A DNA stretch of 64,000 nucleotides from Siphlonurus alternatus (Eukaryota > Arthropoda > Insecta > Ephemeroptera > Siphlonuridae): the NCBI GenBank assembly GCA_949825025.1, contig OX463785.1, forward strand, positions 9,797,971-9,861,970, written 5' to 3'. The notes below the pieces were generated by a model. That model was not told where the DNA came from and searched no databases. It saw only the letters and a program-made list of their open reading frames with translations. A program made the position numbers and the translations under genes. This document shows positions 1 to 11,988 of this stretch, in pieces. Every line of letters begins with the position of its first letter. The stretch's first letter is position 1.

Positions 1-151
1 AGTTATGATGCCCTGATTTTTTTCAGATTTTTTAAAGCCCGGGTAACTATTTTTAAAAAATGATTGAAAGTTCTTTTTGTGACGTCACGAGACGCCGCTC
101 CTTAAGAAAAAGATAGGACTTGCCGCCTCGTGACATTACAAGTTTTTACTG
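1..151. mobile_element. Foldback element family A, truncated copy A1
   Basis: This is the inner left arm and loop of family A: CCCTGATTTTTTTCAG, an AGCCCGGG segment, TTTTTAAAAAATGATTGAAAG, then GTGACGTCACGAGACGCC and a loop with CTTAAGAAAAAGATAGGACT. The right arm stops soon after the second (degraded) CRE site, and the left end lies outside the window. The same loop occurs at 9.9, 20.7, 30.4 and 48.3 kb. Confidence 0.8.
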
Positions 152-2507
152 TATGGTTAACTTACAATGGAAATACTTAACTTATAATGGACTGCCTAAC
201 GCAACTCTAAATATACCCTCATTGTAACTGGCTACAAAAAATTAATTTGCCATCTTCATATTTATTTATTTTATTCCACCCAAATACATATTGCATATAG
301 GACACAATAGAAAAAAAGGGGTGGGGATAACATACAAAGCATCAATGACACTATATCACAAATAAATGTGGCAGTTATCCTTAATTAATATTTATACTAT
401 TTACAATAATTTTTAGCTATCATATGCTCAAGTCAAATTATAATAAAATATACTACATGTACTATGTATTTTTCAACAGAAAATGTTCCTTTGCATATAT
501 AGTAGTTTAGTCTGGCAATAAACCTTGTTATTTTTGTCAATGCAATAAAACATAAGTCCTAACAGAGAAAATAAAAGGTATAAGTACATATTTTTTATGT
601 AGAGTTACAATGGATAGTTGATGGGAATAATTTGAACTCTGCTTAAATTTTTCTACTGATCAAAATGTGTTATGTGCCCACTTAAAAAATATAAAATGAT
701 ACAAAGTTCATACTCTTCTGATAGTTTGCTTCAAATTTTTTAAATTTGTTGATTTATTTTACCTAGATAATTTTTTTTTAATAATGTGAGTTTTTATTTC
801 TTTCAAAAGAGTATGATGTAAGAAAAGGTTAAATTTCAGACAAATTATGATGCAAGAAGAGTTGATACCAGTATTATGCAGTTATAAGAATTAGGAAACT
901 AACTAGAGGGACTATGAAAAAAAATTACATAACAAAATATCAAATTTTGCTTATCACTTTGGTGAAAATTATGATTTTATTATTAGTATTATTTATTTAT
1001 TTATTACTTTTAGATTTGAAGTGAAATTTGCAAATTTCTATCACAAATCTAGCATTTGAAAAAGTGCTAATTTTCTTAAAATAACAAATATTAAGAAATA
1101 AACTATAGAAGAAAAAATTAATTAATTTTGACATCAACTTGGTAGATGTCAAAAATGGTGTCAAGTCTTAAAGGTCAAAGAGGTCATGCATGTTACATGC
1201 ATGTTACAAGCATGAGTGTGAAATGTTTACTTATATTTTATTGTTATTGATTATGAGGTTGATCTTTCATTAGAGTAAATTAAATATTTATAATTTTATA
1301 TAATACAAGAAGATGACAAATAAAACAAATAACCAGCAAGACTTTGCAAATTGAGAAACTTGATTTGTCACTTTATATACAATAGTTTGAAACTAAATAA
1401 TATCTACCTAATGTACCAGTATTACTGACAAAATTAACAATAAATAAAAAATAAAATAAAAATCACTGATATAAAATACCGTTTATGAAGCAAATTTTAG
1501 TGTTGCGTCAAAGTTTGATAAACCTCTGTGTAATTGAGACAAATTTTTGAATTAATTGTCCTACATTACATTACTTTAAAAAATGTAATAAAAAAATACA
1601 GTCATGGGGGGAGAAATGTAGATGTAGTTATGAACAACAGAGGCTGAAACGTACATGCAGTAATTATTTTTTTTAGCAAAAATATGAAGAACTAATTTAT
1701 TTGTTATGTTTTTAGCACATATTTGAAATATTAAAAGTGACAATTTATATAATAATACATATTTAAATTAGATTAGTGTATAGAATATATATGACAAGAT
1801 CTATGTTTGTATTGTGATTTTAATTAAAAACTGTATACTGCCAAATGATCAAATAAATATTTCTAATTTCTATTTCTAATTTCTAATATTAGTGTATGGT
1901 GATAAATAAATTACATGTGATCAAAATAAAACTGGTACTTCAGCTCTCACCATTTCTCCTCCCATCAGCTGTAGTTTTTGCATCTTATCAATATGTAATT
2001 TACTACAGTATCATTTGGTATTGATTTTAATAATATTCTAAGTCCACCTGACAATAACATAGACATTAATTACTCTTACTCTTTTTGTGAGCGTTACCAC
2101 GGAGGAAAAATTTACTTCTACCTTAGCTATCGGTAGTCACAGTGGTAGCTCTTCTTACTTTCTCTAAAATTGCAAATTTTTATCTTTTTCTAATGGGCAG
2201 CAGAATTAGTTAGGGGTAAAGTTAATATGGTGCAAGAATCTTGTACTATGGATAAGCTAGGCCTATACCAATAGCATTATAGCTGCTGAGGAAAGAAGCC
2301 ACTGTATCATGGCCGCCGAGCGCAACATTCTGTATTGTTTTGGCTTCATAGGCCATGGTAAGATGGTGGACATTCATTGTTCTCCACCCACTTCCTCCTC
2401 ATGACCTTGCTTCACTGACAGCAGTGACCTCACCTATCCATAGTGTACAACATCCTTGGTATGGTGACGTTTCCTGAAATGACAATGGCCATCTCCAATG
2501 TTCCCAG
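152..2507. other. AT-rich non-coding stretch upstream of the first visible PK exon
   Basis: No exon could be supported here. The span is AT-rich, with a small tandem CATGCATGTTA motif near 1186-1215 and a GC-richer patch at 2290-2400. Since the first visible pyruvate kinase exon starts inside a codon at 2508, the 3' part of this stretch must be intron. The first PK exon(s) and promoter were not found and are probably upstream of base 1. Confidence 0.6.
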
Positions 2508-5500
2508 GGCCTGCCAGCCAGAAGCCTGAGATGCTGGAGAAGATGATTGAGACCGGCATGAACGTTGCTCGTCTCAACTTCTCTCACGGCTCTCACGAGT
2601 ACCACGCGAGCACCATCGCCAACATCCGTACCGCCGTGGCCAGCTACAGCAAGAAGATCGGCATGCAGCATCCTCTGGCCATTGCCCTTGATACCAAGGG
2701 ACCTGAAATCAGGACTGGACTCCTGGCAGGGGTGAGTCGTCTTTTACAGAGTTCAGCTGTTTGATATTGCAGAGGGATGAACTATAATTATGTTTGTTTT
2801 AAAAATAAATAAATGTACATTATTCGTAATACTATGCAATTCTGTATTGGGTAATTAATAAAATTATCTGAAGAATTGATTTATGATATATGGATTATTA
2901 GAGTTGTTGCGTAATGTATTTAAGACTACTTATTTTATAAGTTACAGTAACACCATGCCAGAATATCTTGCCTTGGGATTAGGAAACTTGTTCAGTATCC
3001 AAACGGAGGTAGTCACATATAAAGCAGGAGCAAAGATGACATCTCATAACCTTTAATCTTGATAATGATGCTGAATTAATTACTTATACTCATGGCTAGA
3101 CACTTATGTATAATATTATAGCAATGCAGCAGAGAAATTAATTTCGTTAAAGAATATTTAAATTGCAGTTTTACATGCTCATGTGTTGATATTTTTCCCC
3201 AGGGTGGTTCTGCTGAAGTGGAGCTCGTGAAGGGAGAGACGATTATTCTCAGCACTGACAAGTCTGTCGGAGAGTCTGGTGACGCCAAGAAGGTGTTTGT
3301 CGACTACGAGAACATCGTCAAGGTCGTCAAGCCAGGCAGCAAGGTCTTCGTGGACGACGGTCTTATCTCTCTCATCGTGCAGGATATTGGTGAGTACCGA
3401 GTCATGACCAACCTTCTATGTATTTTTACCTCAAAGAACTAAGAGGTCTGATGATAGTGTCAAATTCCCAGTTGATTTTAAGTATTCATGTCTCCACTGA
3501 AATGTGGTAATGTTCATATCAAAAGCTGGTTTTGAATTTGATAAATGTTACAAAAAAAAAAAAAAATGATAAATCAAGTGGTATTTTTTTTTTATTTATT
3601 TTTAAGACATTTCAGCAAGCTGTAAGGATTGATTTAAGAAGCGTTTTTCATGCCAGGTATCAGGTGAGAAAATCGCTTCTTAAATCACACCTTAACGCTT
3701 GCAAAATCACTCCCATTATTTCCTCTCTTCTTCCTCTAAATATTTTTGCAGAAACTTTAGAAACTCTTGCAGTCCTAAGTACCTATTACTGTTGCAGGTG
3801 CTGACCAGATCACCTGTGTGATTGAGAACGGAGGAATGCTGGGTAGTCGCAAGGGAGTGAACCTTCCGGGACTTCCCGTGGATCTTCCTGCCGTGTCAGA
3901 GAAGGACAAGTCAGACCTTCTGTTCGGCGTGGAGCAGGGAGTGGACATGATCTTCGCGTCCTTCATTCGTAACGGAGACGCTCTCAAGGAGATCAGGGAG
4001 ATTCTGGGTGAGCCATTTTACAATACAGAAATATTAAATTGGCCTTCTAATTTAAAATCAGACATTTTATGATGACTTTTTGACTTGACACCTTCTAAAT
4101 AGAGCTTTTGTAATGAAAATTTATTTTAAACTGTGTTTTGTATTAATTTCAAACTAATACGTACTGTAATTTTGTTGTCTCTAAAACCATAAAAATTGCA
4201 AATTTTTGGTGCTGATTGTAATATTTTTTTCCTGCAAGATAAAAATAAGAATAAATTTCCTACCTTTGTAAATTAATATTTTATTTGTGCACACAACATG
4301 TATGGAACACTTTTTTATTTTGAAACATCAACAAATTATCTTTGCTGTAACTTTTTACTGACTGATTGATGATGTGCGCAGGAGAGAAGGGTAAGAAGAT
4401 CCTGGTCATCTCCAAGATTGAGAACCACCAGGGTATGGCTAACCTGGACGAGATCATTGAGGCCTCTGACGGTATCATGGTCGCTCGAGGAGACCTGGGT
4501 ATTGAGATCCCACCAGAGAAGGTTTTCCTGGCTCAGAAGGCAATGATCGCTCGCTGCAACAAGGTACGTAAAGGGAAAATTATAGTTCATGTAGGTTACA
4601 TGATGTCGCCTCAGAATGCAAATCAAGTAACTACAAAAAAAATATGATGCAACTCTAAACCTTGTCTTACTAGAACATAAGGGTCAAAGTTCCATCATTT
4701 TTTTTTTGTAGTTATGTGATTTGCATTCTGAGGCGACGATGGTTAGGATCAATGCTAATTAAGAACTGTGATACCATGCCCCTTCTTTAAAATTGACCAA
4801 AACATATTGTTTGATTTTTTTTAAAAAAAAAAGTTAAGTTCCTCATAATTTTTTTATTGCTAAAGGAGTAAGATAAGATCTCATGCTAGTTTTAGTAAAT
4901 AAGTTATTAAATTATATGTTAATTTTGTCTAGATGGGAAAGCCTGTGATCTGCGCCACCCAGATGCTCGAGTCTATGGTTAAGAAGCCACGTCCCACGCG
5001 TGCAGAGGGCTCTGACGTAGCCAATGCCATCCTGGACGGAGCGGACTGCGTGATGTTGTCCGGAGAGACCGCCAAGGGAGACTACCCTCTGGAGTGCGTG
5101 GCCACCATGGCTAACATTTCCCGAGAGGCCGAGGCTGCTCTCTACCACAAGCAGCTCTTCATTGACCTCAGCAGCAAGGTAATGAAATTTAAACAGGAAT
5201 AGCAGTTTTGTTCTCTTTTACTTTTTATTATGAGAACTTTCAACTTAGAAACTGATTTCAAAAAGTCTAATCTATGCTCTAGCTTCAAGCATTTTCAAGA
5301 ACTTTTTGGTTGAAAGAGTAGGGAGGAGGACAGCAGTTAAATTTTTTCTGATGATTTCGTAGCCTCATAATATGAGTGTGGTATAAATTACTAACTTTTT
5401 ATGCAATTATAGACCTTATGCTTCATGTACAGAGGGTCTAAAATTGCATCAAAACTTTGTGGTTCGTCATTTTCTGAGGCGACAATTTTACATTAACAAG

Positions 5501-6697
5501 AAAATTCTCAGATGTTCATGTACCGTTTTTTCACACTAGAGGTTCAATGCTCGACTCACGTTATGTCCTCAGGTGGTGCCCCCCACTGACTCCACTCACA
5601 CGGTAGCCATCGCTTCTGTCGAAGCCTCGGTCAAATGCCAGGCCTCGGCCATCATTGTGATCACAACTAGCGGACGCTCCGCCCACCTCGCCTCCAAGTA
5701 TCGCCCACGCTGCCCCATCATCGCAGTCACTCGCCACGCACAAGTCGCCAGGCAGTGCCACCTCTACCGCGGAATCTTGCCCCTCATCTACGGTGAGTAA
5801 CCAGAATAAAAATGAGAAGATGCAGTAAAACAATTGACATGGTACCATAAAGTGGGGTGAAATTGGTACACTTTTCAACTATGCTATTAAATATCTTGCA
5901 AGGGGTAAAAGAACATGTAGTACCAATTTCACCCCACCTTAAAGGGGCATTTCCATAGAGCGTGGAAAGCGAGGCTTGGCGCGGCGAGAAAGGCGCACTT
6001 GCTTTAATGTCATATGGCGGCCATGTTGGCGTGGAAAAATCGCGGCGCGATTTAATCGCTGCGGGAAAGCGATTTTTCCACGCCAACATGGCCGCCATAT
6101 GACATTGAAGCAAGTGCGCCTTTCTCGCCGAGTCAAGCCTCTCGCTTTCCACGCTCCATGGAAATGCCCCTTAACAGTAAAAAAATATCAAATACTTAAA
6201 AATATTGTTTGAGAAGGTGCAAAAAATGCAATTTTACCCCTACTTTTCTTTGTTCTAGAATAAAATAATTCTAGAACACAATAAAAAGTTGCATTTTATT
6301 AAATAAATTACTCAATATATATATTAAGTTAATAAGGACGTAATAATTAAGCTGAAAAAAAATATATATTGTCCTAACTTGTTTCTATAATGTTTTGAAA
6401 TACCTTTAGCAATTAATTGCTGAGAAAAGATTCAACATACACAGGCTTATGAAGCATTTCTTGAATTATCTATTTTCTTAACAAGAATACTCCGCAACTG
6501 ACTCGGAGACTCGTAATGTTACAGAAACTGAGGTACTCCCCGACTGGTTGAAGGACGTTGATGCTCGCGTTCAGTTCGGCATCCAGTTCGGACAATCACG
6601 CAACTTCATAAAGACGGGAGATGCCGTGATTGTGGTGACAGGCTGGAAGAAGGGCTCTGGCTTCACCAACACCATGCGAGTCGTGTACGTAGAATAA
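2508..6697 (+). CDS. Pyk: Pyruvate kinase, 3' seven exons (N-terminus outside window)
   Basis: Catalyses phosphoenolpyruvate + ADP to pyruvate + ATP, the last step of glycolysis, in the cytosol as a homotetramer. Exons: 2508-2731, 3203-3389, 3798-4007, 4382-4563, 4933-5178, 5573-5792, 6486-6697; all introns are GT-AG and the joined frame is open for 492 codons to TAA at 6695. It begins at the Gly of the conserved IGPAS motif, so about 50 N-terminal residues are missing. Visible motifs: [11 protein letters not shown] (phosphate and K+ site), [11 protein letters not shown], the family signature [13 protein letters not shown] with the catalytic Lys, [12 protein letters not shown] (Mg2+ site), [35 protein letters not shown], and the C-terminal TSGRSAH loop and [16 protein letters not shown]. 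The Trp and Arg of [10 protein letters not shown], equivalent to fructose-bisphosphate contacts in human PKM2, are kept; the PKM2 Lys433 position is Thr. No frameshift or stop was seen, so the gene appears functional. Confidence 0.97.
4603..4740. mobile_element. Short foldback element in PK intron (TCGCCTCAGAATGC ends)
   Basis: Arms read TCGCCTCAGAATGCAAATCA at 4606 and, inverted, TTTGCATTCTGAGGCGACGA ending near 4740. Both arms carry an A/T-run and GTAGTTA-type segment. The spacer is about 60 bp. It lies a few tens of bases 3' of the donor at 4564. A related TTTCTGAGGCGACA end is found at 5471-5485. Confidence 0.75.
5390..5463. repeat. Short palindromic repeat family Q, copy 1 (PK intron)
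   Basis: CTTTTTATGCAATTATAGAC is followed about 25 bp later by its inverse TCTAAAATTGCATCAAAACTT. Around the centre the repeat reads CCTTATGCTTCATGTACAGAGGG. Same unit at 7956-8030, a diverged one at 9454-9540, and a half unit at 24706-24742. Confidence 0.7.
5848..5942. mobile_element. Small foldback element GTGGGGTGAAATTGGTAC, PK intron
   Basis: AAGTGGGGTGAAATTGGTAC at 5850 is mirrored by GTACCAATTTCACCCCACCTT ending at 5940, with about 50 bp of spacer. The right end runs into a TTAA that is also the left TTAA of the next element, so the two are abutting or one inserted at the other's edge. Confidence 0.7.
5939..6174. mobile_element. TTAA-flanked MITE (piggyBac-type target), PK intron
   Basis: A near-perfect inverted repeat of about 100-bp arms starts TTAA-AGGGGCATTTCCATAG and ends ATGGAAATGCCCC-TTAA. 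Arms are GC-rich (GCGGCGAGAAAGGCGCACTT; GGCGGCCATGTTGGCGTGG) and strikingly similar, with a very short centre. The TTAA on both sides fits piggyBac-superfamily target duplication. It carries no coding capacity; short ORFs read across it are palindrome artefacts. It lies in the last PK intron. Confidence 0.85.
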
Positions 6698-9431
6698 GGA
6701 GGAGGAGGAGGCTGCGGTAAAACTGGAGTGGAGGTGGAGGAGATAGGCATCAAAGTCACTGAATGAGCTAATTTAACATAACATGGGGCTTTTGGTAGTG
6801 TGGTTAATACTGCTGAGCAGTGTTATTTATTAATAATGGAGGAAAGAATCTTGATCAAATAGCATGAAATGTGATAGTATTAATAGAGATCTGAAAAAAA
6901 AATTAATAAGGATGGTTACAGGTTTTTTTAAAGGATAAAAATAATTCCTTTAAATAATTATCTATTTTCTACTTAACATGCATGGTGCTATTGAAAATGT
7001 AATTTATAGTACGGGATTTCTGATAAGAAATTAAAAAAAGGTTGCTTATATTTTGATGCCTATTTCTATTAATGAATGCATTATTATACTTAAATCTAGA
7101 TGTTATAAAAAAAATATATGAATGATGATTCATATAATTTGATATTAGTTAAATGTATCATTTTAAATGTATTGCTGTAATTCACAACGTCCTATAACTG
7201 TCTTTATTAAGACGAGCTTATAAAAAAATATGTGACTTATTTTAAAAAAGCTGGATCTTTAATCTTTATTTATAATTTATGAAGGCTACATATACTTAAA
7301 TAAAAAATTGTATCTATTGTAAAATATCCTAATTTATGTTAGAAAAAAAAATGTATTAAAAAAATTACAAAATAACACGTTATATATTATAACTGTTAAT
7401 TAATCTCAGTATTTTAACTAGTCGAAACAATAAATAGATCTGGAGTATTTTAGGTTGAAGGTATGGCCATTTTCGTATGATTTTTTATGCATAAAAAAAA
7501 TCATATTTAATAAAACAGACCTGTTTTGTTGCATGGTGGTATTGGTGTTAGTGGTTAAATTATTTAAATAGATTTTCTGTGGAAACAGTATTAACTGAAA
7601 CTAACTACTAATACTGTTGAATTGCATGCGATCAAACCTTATCAAATTGGACACATTAATGGCTGGCATGATCATTTCAACTGGATTCCACAGAAAAACT
7701 TTATAGTTTTCTTTTGTATTGGGGAAAATATTTTATACCCAATTACCCTTGCACAACATCCATAATTAATCCTAATTAGTTTTTAATTTAATTAAAACTA
7801 AAAGAAACGCAGACTTGTTATATTTTAACAAATGATTGATATTTTTGACATAATCTTATAAAATTGGACAAAGGTGTGTTTTTTCCTACTTTTTTTAATG
7901 TTTTTTCTATTCTTTTCTTGCATTGACATATAAGTCATATAAGTGTCATATAAACCACAAAGTTTTTATGCAATTATGAACCTTACGCTATATGTACATA
8001 GGGTCTAAAATTGCATCAAAACTTCATGGTTTATATGACACTTATATTATGAAAAGACAATATTTGCAAAAGTCTCTTTATATCATAGCAAGGGTGTGTT
8101 GTATAAAATAATAGAAAAAAAAGTCATATCATAGCTAAAAATTATAGAAAAATGTGCGCTGTCTTAGTAATGACATTTCCAGTAATTCCCAACATTTTTT
8201 AGTATCAAGTTTAAGAACAATAGACTTTAGTCAAAACTGTCAGTGCAAATATTCTTCTCTAAACTGTCTCTAAAAAAAAATAAAACAATTCCTGTGTGAT
8301 AACATTAAAAAAACAAAAAACATTCAATTTCAATATTTGCAATATTTATGCACTTAATTGTAGAAAATAATATTTTTTTAATGTACAGTAAAGCTGCATT
8401 GTAATGAAAATATTTGTAAAATGATGTCACTAATTTACTTCACATTTTCATGACTTTCAGTTACAAAATTATACTTAATTTTGCGTGATTTTGAAAACTA
8501 TTTTTATTATCTCAATATTTCTAAATGGTCGCTTGTAAATCAGTATAAAGTAAAGCTCATATTTGTGCTTACCTGAAATAGCAGATAGCTCATTATTGCA
8601 TACAAAATCATGGTAGCAGAGCGCTCATTATTTCAGACGATATATTGTCACAAATTTTTATTGTTTGTCTTGAAATTATTCTTCATTTTCTTATACAATT
8701 TATAATGTAAAAATTGCAAAGGTTGAAATTGAAGTATGCATTAGAACTCTTTTGTTATGTATTTTTTTGCTTGACTTTAGATTGTTGCACTTACTTGTGC
8801 TTGTGTTTTCTGTTCCAGTATTGTTGAATAAAACCTCTCACTGCAATCGCGTGACTTGGCGAGGAACCATTATTAAGAACGGCAACGTAAAATTTGGATG
8901 TACTTTTTTTAAAAAGGTCTCTCTCATAACCACATAAACATTAAAATTATTTAGCAATAATTAAAATATATTATATAAAAAAAAATGTTCAAAGTGCATT
9001 CAAATTTTATGCAGTATTCCATGAAATGCACCAGTAGTTTATTAATTTAAATTCTCAATAATTATAATATTACAATAATTTAATTATTATGTATTTATAT
9101 TATTATTGAGAATTATATTATATAGAAAATAGTTAAATGTTAACTAGTATTAATAAACGTTATATTTTACATTAATTTAGCATTTAATGCTCCTATTGAT
9201 GTAATTAATATAAAATCCAGTAAAATTAATGCACCTATATAATTGCTGGTGCATTTAGCTTGCCATTTTTTAAAAAAAAAAAGTATCTCCTAATTATCAT
9301 TATATTTCCCCAAAATGTAGTTGCTTTAATTAATTTCTCTGCCTTGCTCTCATTAAAAAAAAAACTGCTTTTTATTTTTAGCATCTTCGTATATTTAGTT
9401 GCATTTTTATGTGTGTTTTTTTGCCATCATT
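6698..9431. other. PK 3' UTR and downstream AT-rich DNA
   Basis: After the TAA at 6695 comes a GGAGGAGGAGG purine run and then AT-rich sequence. AATAAA-type signals occur near 7298, 7508 and 8826, so the transcript end cannot be chosen. No further exon is supported. A GC-richer patch at 8812-8885 follows a pyrimidine-rich TTCTGTTCCAG and could be transcribed, but it contains stops in all frames I checked. Confidence 0.5.
7931..8050. mobile_element. Palindromic element family Q, copy 2 (complete)
   Basis: Outer arms ATAAGTGTCATATAAACCA and TGGTTTATATGACACTTATA enclose the family core TTTTTATGCAATTATGAACC / GGGTCTAAAATTGCATCAAA. This is the best-preserved copy and shows that the core is the middle of a longer inverted repeat, or sits inside another foldback element. 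Confidence 0.75.
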
Positions 9432-9548
9432 TCAGAATACTAATATCCTAAGTATCACAAAGTTTTTATGCAAAAAAAGGCTTTATGTACATGTAACATA
9501 AGGTTCATAATTGGAACAAAACTCTGTGAGGACTTTTGTATTCTAAGT
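9432..9548. mobile_element. Palindromic element family Q, copy 3
   Basis: CACAAAGTTTTTATGCA at 9458 pairs with GGAACAAAACTCTGTGAG near 9530. The outer arms TTCAGAATAC / GTATTCTAAG also pair, and the centre is GTACATGTAACATAAGGTTC. Diverged from copies 1 and 2. Confidence 0.6.
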
Positions 9549-9733
9549 TGAAAAATTAATTGATGTTCTTCTGAGACAAATGCATGCAAACAAATTATTT
9601 TATTAAATTTTATTATTTATATGTATTAAAATACAAAGTATAATTAGATGAAGTATTTTAAAATATTATATATTTAAAATTTATTTTAATTATTTTTGGT
9701 ATTTAAAATACCATAAAAAGATTTTGTATGGAT

Positions 9734-9745
9734 GGAGTATTGACC

Positions 9746-9781
<36 letters not shown>

Positions 9782-10054
9782 TGCAGAAATGGATGGAGGG
9801 TGCAAAGTACCCTGATTTTTTTTAGAGCCCGGGAACTTTTTTTAAAAAATTATTGAAAATTCTTTTTGTGACGTCACGAGGCGCCGCTCCTTAAGAAAAA
9901 TATAGGACTGCCGCCGCGTGACGTCACAAAAAAGACTTTCAATAATTTTTTAAAAATAGTTCCAGGGCTCTAAAAATTCTGAAAAAAATCAGGGTAGCAT
10001 AACTTTGCACGCTCTGTCCATTTCTGCAAAAAAAAAAAAATGAGGTTGATACTA
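9734..10054. mobile_element. Foldback element family A, copy A2
   Basis: Terminal GGAGTATTGACCTCAA pairs with TTGAGGTTGATACT. Next inwards come a long T/A run, GCAGAAATGGATGGAGGGTG / CACGCTCTGTCCATTTCTGC, the ATTTTTTAAAAATAGTTCC arms and two GTGACGTCAC palindromes around the CTTAAGAAAAATATAGGACT loop. There is no coding capacity. The left T run is expanded to about 29 bases. Confidence 0.85.
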
Positions 10055-10226
10055 AATTACAAAAAATGATAGTATTTTTTTATCTACTTAACATCTAAAA
10101 TGTTTTTTTTTTTGTTTTGTTTTTTTTGTAAAATACAACATTTTATTACAATTAAAAATATTTTTATGAAAAATATTTTTAATTTAATGTTAATTTTATA
10201 CAAAGTATGCCTAATATTTGTATGAT

Positions 10227-10228
<2 letters not shown>

Positions 10229-10268
<40 letters not shown>
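10229..10268. repeat. Poly(T) tract, 40 bases
   Basis: An uninterrupted run of about 40 T. A minus-strand 71-codon ORF through it is an artefact of poly-lysine coding. Confidence 0.95.
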
Positions 10269-10269
<1 letters not shown>

Positions 10270-11244
10270 AGACAGGATAAATAAGCAATTCCAGCATTAT
10301 TGTTCTTTTTTAAAAGTATAAAATATTTTTGCATCGATTGCAATATATTATACGTATAATAGGAATATCCTTTTCCAGACACATATATAAGCATGTAAAC
10401 AACTCATATAAGTAATCTCTTGTATTTCTGTGCTATTGCATTCATCAACATAGAGTAGTGTAATATTACATCAAGATTTTCCCATATATGAACTTGAAAT
10501 TTGCTGATTGTGATTTCTCATATTTCGTAAAAATCAATCTTGTATTAAAATAAAAAATCCTTTGTCCAATTAATTAATTTATTGAAAAATTGTTGTAATT
10601 TTGTGTTCCAATTATCTGCTACGTACCCTTGGCCTATTATGATGATAAAAAGTTCTAGTCTATAATACTTCCTGGTGATTGTATTTTTTCTGTTCTTGTG
10701 GTTTTAAGTATCGTTCATATAAATTGTAGTGGAAATGATTAAAATTATTTCCGTGTTAAAAATAAAAATTAAAAAAAAAAACATATTGCTCTCTTTATTT
10801 ATTTTAATCATGTATTTTTCCCCTTAATTATGAATTTATTCATATTATTATAATATTGTATAAGTGTTGGATACAGTAAAGACAGTATAAATTTAATTGA
10901 TGGATCAAAATTTGAAATTAGTGCTGATTGGAATGCTTTAAATTATAATATTTATAATGTATTTCCTTTAAAATAAATTCAGTATAAGATAAATGCTATA
11001 TTTTTATAATTTGTTTATGATTATTTACAATATTTACCATTGTGTCGATATAAAATTTGTATTTCATATTTTTTTTTTATAAAAATTACCTGAAATTTTC
11101 CTTTATCGTACGTATAGTTTAAAACCACAAATGAAATATAGAATCGATTAACGAGGTTATTTATATTTAATATTCATAAAACTCTAATAATATTTTTCAT
11201 ATATTTTTGCACTCATTATTTAATTAATGAAATATTTAATAAGT
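10269..11244. other. AT-rich DNA without recognised features
   Basis: Only AT-rich, low-complexity sequence is seen here, with no exon-like island. Confidence 0.6.
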
Positions 11245-11398
11245 TAATAGGTCGACTGTTCATAAATTCACAACCAGAAATAATCGTGCGATTATTATTG
11301 ATGAACCTGCTGTATAAATGGAACATAATATATAAGAACTATCAATAATAATCAATTAATTATTTCTGATTGTGCTGTATTTACGAACAGACCTATTA
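11245..11398. mobile_element. Foldback element family P, copy 1
   Basis: Left arm TAATAGGTCGACTGTTCATA with CACAACCAGAAATAAT pairs with the right arm ATTATTTCTGATTGTGCTG and TTTACGAACAGACCTATTA. An inner ATTATTATTGATG / ATCAATAATAAT pair continues the fold. A shorter relative lies at 12620-12678. Confidence 0.8.
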
Positions 11399-11633
11399 TA
11401 ATATATAGTCAGGTACGTGACTTTAATTTATGTTTATTAATATTATATACAATTATATATTTTTACAGTAAGGTAAATTTTCCATTTCAAATTTAGCACA
11501 GTTTTTCATGAAAAAGTTTTTCTAAACGGAAACACACGTCTTCTGCTTATCTATATGCAAATACAAGTTTGGAGTTTTACCAACTAAAGTACGAGAAAAA
11601 AAAAATTAGTAGGCATAAGGTGAGCGGTAAGTA

Positions 11634-11798
11634 GGGTCGGACTGGGCTCAAAGGGCCTACTGAGCAAACAGGAGTACGGGTCCATATCAAGGGCCTACTT
11701 GACCCTCTGGGGGCCAACTTTTAACGTTGTAGGGGTCTCCCAGCCGAGGGGGCCTACTGAGCGATCACTCACCAACTCTTATGGCCAGTCCGAGCCTG
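11634..11798. mobile_element. Inverted-repeat element with GGGTCGGACTGG ends
   Basis: GGGTCGGACTGGGC at the left pairs with GGCCAGTCCGAGCCT at the right. Inside, GGGCCTACTGAGC and GGGGGCCTACTGAGCGATC recur as imperfect repeats. It is markedly GC-rich against its surroundings, which fits a young foldback DNA transposon. Superfamily not determined. Confidence 0.65.
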
Positions 11799-11988
11799 GC
11801 GGCAAATAAAATAAAACTATGAAAGTGTTTGTCACGTTTTGCATCGTGTTTATGTTTTATATGAACTTTCTGCTTGAGTTTTAAAGATTAACAATGCGGT
11901 AATATTCTGTCAATATTGTTCAGAATATCAAATAAGGATCAACTTATAAATAGAAATCGAATACTTTTTTTTTAATCGTAACAATTTT

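Noticed and set aside
2313..2360. ATGGCCGCCGAGCGC... with a following GGTAAG as a possible first PK exon
   Set aside because: The translation does not resemble the conserved PK N-terminal segment before IGPAS. The reading frame and phase needed at 2508 are not met by any sequence I recognise here.
5976..6212. Pair of similar ORFs on both strands in the PK intron
   Set aside because: They are mirror readings of the TTAA-flanked palindrome.
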